Source of the DNA: Endozoicomonadaceae bacterium
GTDB taxonomy: Bacteria > Pseudomonadota > Gammaproteobacteria > Pseudomonadales > Endozoicomonadaceae
DNA: 26,463 bases
Direction: 5' to 3'
NCBI GenBank assembly: GCA_023146365.1
Contig: JAGLCE010000071.1
Span: 1-26,463 of the forward strand
In this document: in pieces, positions 26,256 to 26,463 of the stretch
Layout: every line of letters begins with the position of its first letter
How positions within the stretch are numbered: the first letter of the stretch is position 1
Made by a program: the position numbers and the translations under genes
Notes under the pieces: generated by a model
What the model was told of the DNA's origin: nothing
Databases searched by the model: none
The model's input: only the letters and a program-made list of their open reading frames with translations

Positions 26256-26296
26256 AGTATGATATATTTCCGTAAAATTAAATTGATATAGATCAA
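26256..26296 (-). promoter_or_regulatory. FNR/Anr-dependent promoter of the narK1K2GHJI operon
   Basis: TTGAT-ATAG-ATCAA at 26283-26296 is a perfect FNR/Anr consensus. On the minus strand CATACT (complement 26261-26256) lies 21 nt downstream of the site, which fits a class II promoter with FNR centred near -41.5, and the start codon at 26223 follows. Oxygen limitation would switch on the operon. I did not find convincing NarL heptamers in the small upstream part visible. Confidence 0.85.
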
Positions 26297-26297
26297 T

Positions 26298-26463
26298 AAT
26301 ATTGTTTCGAATTTTAAATACTAGGAGTTTATCATTCAGAAAAAGATGCCACCCAGTTCTATGTGCAGGACAAAAAAATATAAAAGCTATATCTGACAAG
26401 GTACTCCCCAGGGCAAAAACATGATGATATATTATATCAGTCCAAGCACTTTCATCATGTAGT
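26298..26463. other. Upstream region with nested inverted repeats
   Basis: No gene recognised up to the right edge. It contains two overlapping perfect inverted repeats: TGATATA-T-TATATCA (26425-26439) and ACATGATGA (26419-26427) with TCATCATGT (26452-26460). They share bases 26425-26427, so the two foldings exclude one another. Confidence 0.6.

Overview
The window looks like a piece of an AT-rich gammaproteobacterial chromosome. The nitrate reductase and NarK proteins closely resemble those of Escherichia coli and Pseudomonas. The left half has the features of the accessory genome of a host-associated bacterium: giant, low-complexity, orphan proteins in tandem, dead insertion sequences and pseudogenes. 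A Legionellales-type organism is my inference; no rRNA, tRNA or other taxonomic marker is present to settle it.

Left region (1-11907): a tandem array on the minus strand of four copies of one large gene family that I do not recognise. In transcription order these are a 1167-aa copy (8211-11714), a 1205-aa copy (4278-7895), a truncated pseudogene with three in-frame stops (2949-3971), and a copy that runs off the left edge (1-2313, 771 codons seen). Each copy carries its own related upstream cassette, and 3'-flank sequence is also shared, so the duplicated unit is a whole gene with its flanks. The proteins share a conserved N-terminal region, a Ser/Thr/Asp/Glu-rich linker built from variable repeats, a helical central region (missing from the leftmost copy), a conserved C-terminal half and a charged coiled-coil tail. 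They resemble secreted effectors in general character only.

Middle region (11908-16524): a mobile-element scrapyard around one large gene. It contains the 5' end of an IS256-family element fused to a 77-bp copy of narI, a 1-kb RAYT (HUH transposase) element with 38-bp inverted ends and a broken transposase, a 921-aa protein with a transglutaminase-like Cys-His-Asp signature, and an IS3-family orfA remnant. The 77-bp narI copy and its source are direct repeats bracketing this 4.8-kb segment.

Right region (16525-26463): a complete anaerobic nitrate respiration operon on the minus strand, narK1-narK2-narG-narH-narJ-narI, in the same order as the Pseudomonas narK1K2GHJI operon. It is preceded by a perfect FNR/Anr site. 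NarK1 and NarK2 bring in nitrate and export nitrite; NarGHI oxidises quinol and reduces nitrate on the cytoplasmic face; NarJ assembles NarG. The 3' genes overlap by 1, 1 and 4 nt, which suggests translational coupling. NarK2 carries an insertion of about 70 residues with two extra hydrophobic segments.
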